A stretch of DNA of 64,000 nucleotides from Ricinus communis. Its lineage: Eukaryota; Streptophyta; Magnoliopsida; Malpighiales; Euphorbiaceae. The stretch spans positions 3,906,001 to 3,970,000 of the forward strand of contig NC_063264.1 of assembly GCF_019578655.1 (NCBI RefSeq). Direction: 5' to 3'. Made by a program: the position numbers and the translations under genes. This document shows positions 63,515 to 64,000 of the stretch, piece after piece (position 1 is the first letter of the stretch; every line of letters begins with the position of its first letter). A model generated the notes under the pieces. That model ran no database searches, was not told where the DNA came from, and was given only the letters and a program-made list of their open reading frames with translations.

Positions 63515-64000
63515 CGACAGAGGAACAAGCAATTATGGAATGGGCATCATGCTCGCCTTGACAAAACAGTATTTGCTGCGCTAGAATTCTTGTGTGACTG
63601 GATAAACGCGAAGCAAAGGTTTGTTCCCAGTAAGTATACAAGTGAGGATGCATCTCAGGTGATAAAATAGAAAGCCCCTCCAACAGAATTTCTGAAATGC
63701 AATGCACAAGGAAAAACTGGTGTTGGGAAATCCTCAGAGACCATTCAGGGACTTTTATCTGAGGTGCCTCGATTCTTATGGATGGTTATCAAGTTCAAGA
63801 AGCAGAAGCAATTGGGTTGCGAGAGGCTCTTTCATGGATTATACGGCTCGGGTACTAAAGGGTCATTTTTGAATCTGACTCACAGGTTGTTGTTCAAGAT
63901 ATTCAGAATAAAGCTTCAATGTTTAATGAATTTGGCTCTTTGATAGAATCCTGTATTTGCTTACTCTTATATGTTCCTTCTTTTTCTATTGTTTTTGTTA
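63515..64000 (+). pseudogene. Broken LINE-type RNase H (RVT_3-like) fragment
   Basis: Plus-strand pieces read LWNGHHARLDKTVFAALEFL, PPTEFLKCNAQGKTGVG, then after a frame change LRDHSGTFI, MDGYQVQEAEAIGLREALSW and VIFESDSQVVVQDIQNKASM. This is the plant RNase H-like domain found at the end of LINE pol genes. At least one frameshift and three in-frame stops break it, and the first catalytic Asp position reads Ala (KCNA instead of KCNVD). It continues to the window edge. Confidence 0.8.

Overview
This window is nuclear DNA of a flowering plant, almost certainly a core eudicot. It is AT-rich, its genes carry many short GT-AG introns, its families are plant-specific (WAVE-DAMPENED2-like, cellulose-synthase-like G, TRAF/MATH MUSE-type), and it holds Ty1/copia and LINE-type debris. 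Gene structure and peptide wording fit a rosid, perhaps Malpighiales, but that is inference; the sequence alone does not fix the species.

Left part (1-18.1 kb), gene-rich. An unrecognised coding exon runs off the left edge on the minus strand. A WAVE-DAMPENED2-like microtubule protein follows (minus, 391 aa, non-coding first exon and 1.2-kb leader intron), then about 5 kb without a gene. Allantoate amidohydrolase (minus, 12 exons, 468 aa) and XRCC4 (plus, 5 exons, 265 aa) stand head to head with 0.94 kb between start codons.

Middle (18.1-29.4 kb), small secreted or defence-type proteins among repeats. It has a potato-inhibitor-I gene with an ambiguous 5' end, and two small secreted-peptide genes in opposite orientation that share a two-cysteine C-terminal motif. 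Between and beside them lie a duplicated non-coding block, a decayed copia fragment and a 1.35-kb element with inverted ends and many GAGCTCG-type words.

A large MATH-domain gene of the MUSE13/MUSE14 (TRAF1a/b) type fills 29.5-39.0 kb (minus, 12 coding exons, 1094 aa).

Right part (39-64 kb). About 10 kb of very AT-rich intergenic DNA contains several copies of one interspersed repeat, one of them split by a 1.3-kb element, and a satellite-like array with a period near 190 bp. Next come two tandem cellulose-synthase-like G genes (plus; 754 and 735 aa) with identical exon layout. The first has a 4.8-kb copia retrotransposon in antisense orientation in its last intron, with a perfect GATCT target duplication, and a copy of the AT-rich repeat in its first intron. 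A broken LINE-type RNase H fragment ends the window.

The genes do not form one pathway: microtubule organisation, ureide nitrogen recycling, DNA double-strand-break repair, protease inhibition, peptide signalling, immune-receptor turnover and membrane glycosyl transfer sit side by side, as is usual in a plant genome. The most interesting points are the CslG pair with its intronic retroelement, the secreted-peptide pair, the protease inhibitor's 5' end, and the nested or tandem repeats at 40-50 kb. All exon boundaries were read by eye from splice consensus and frame continuity.
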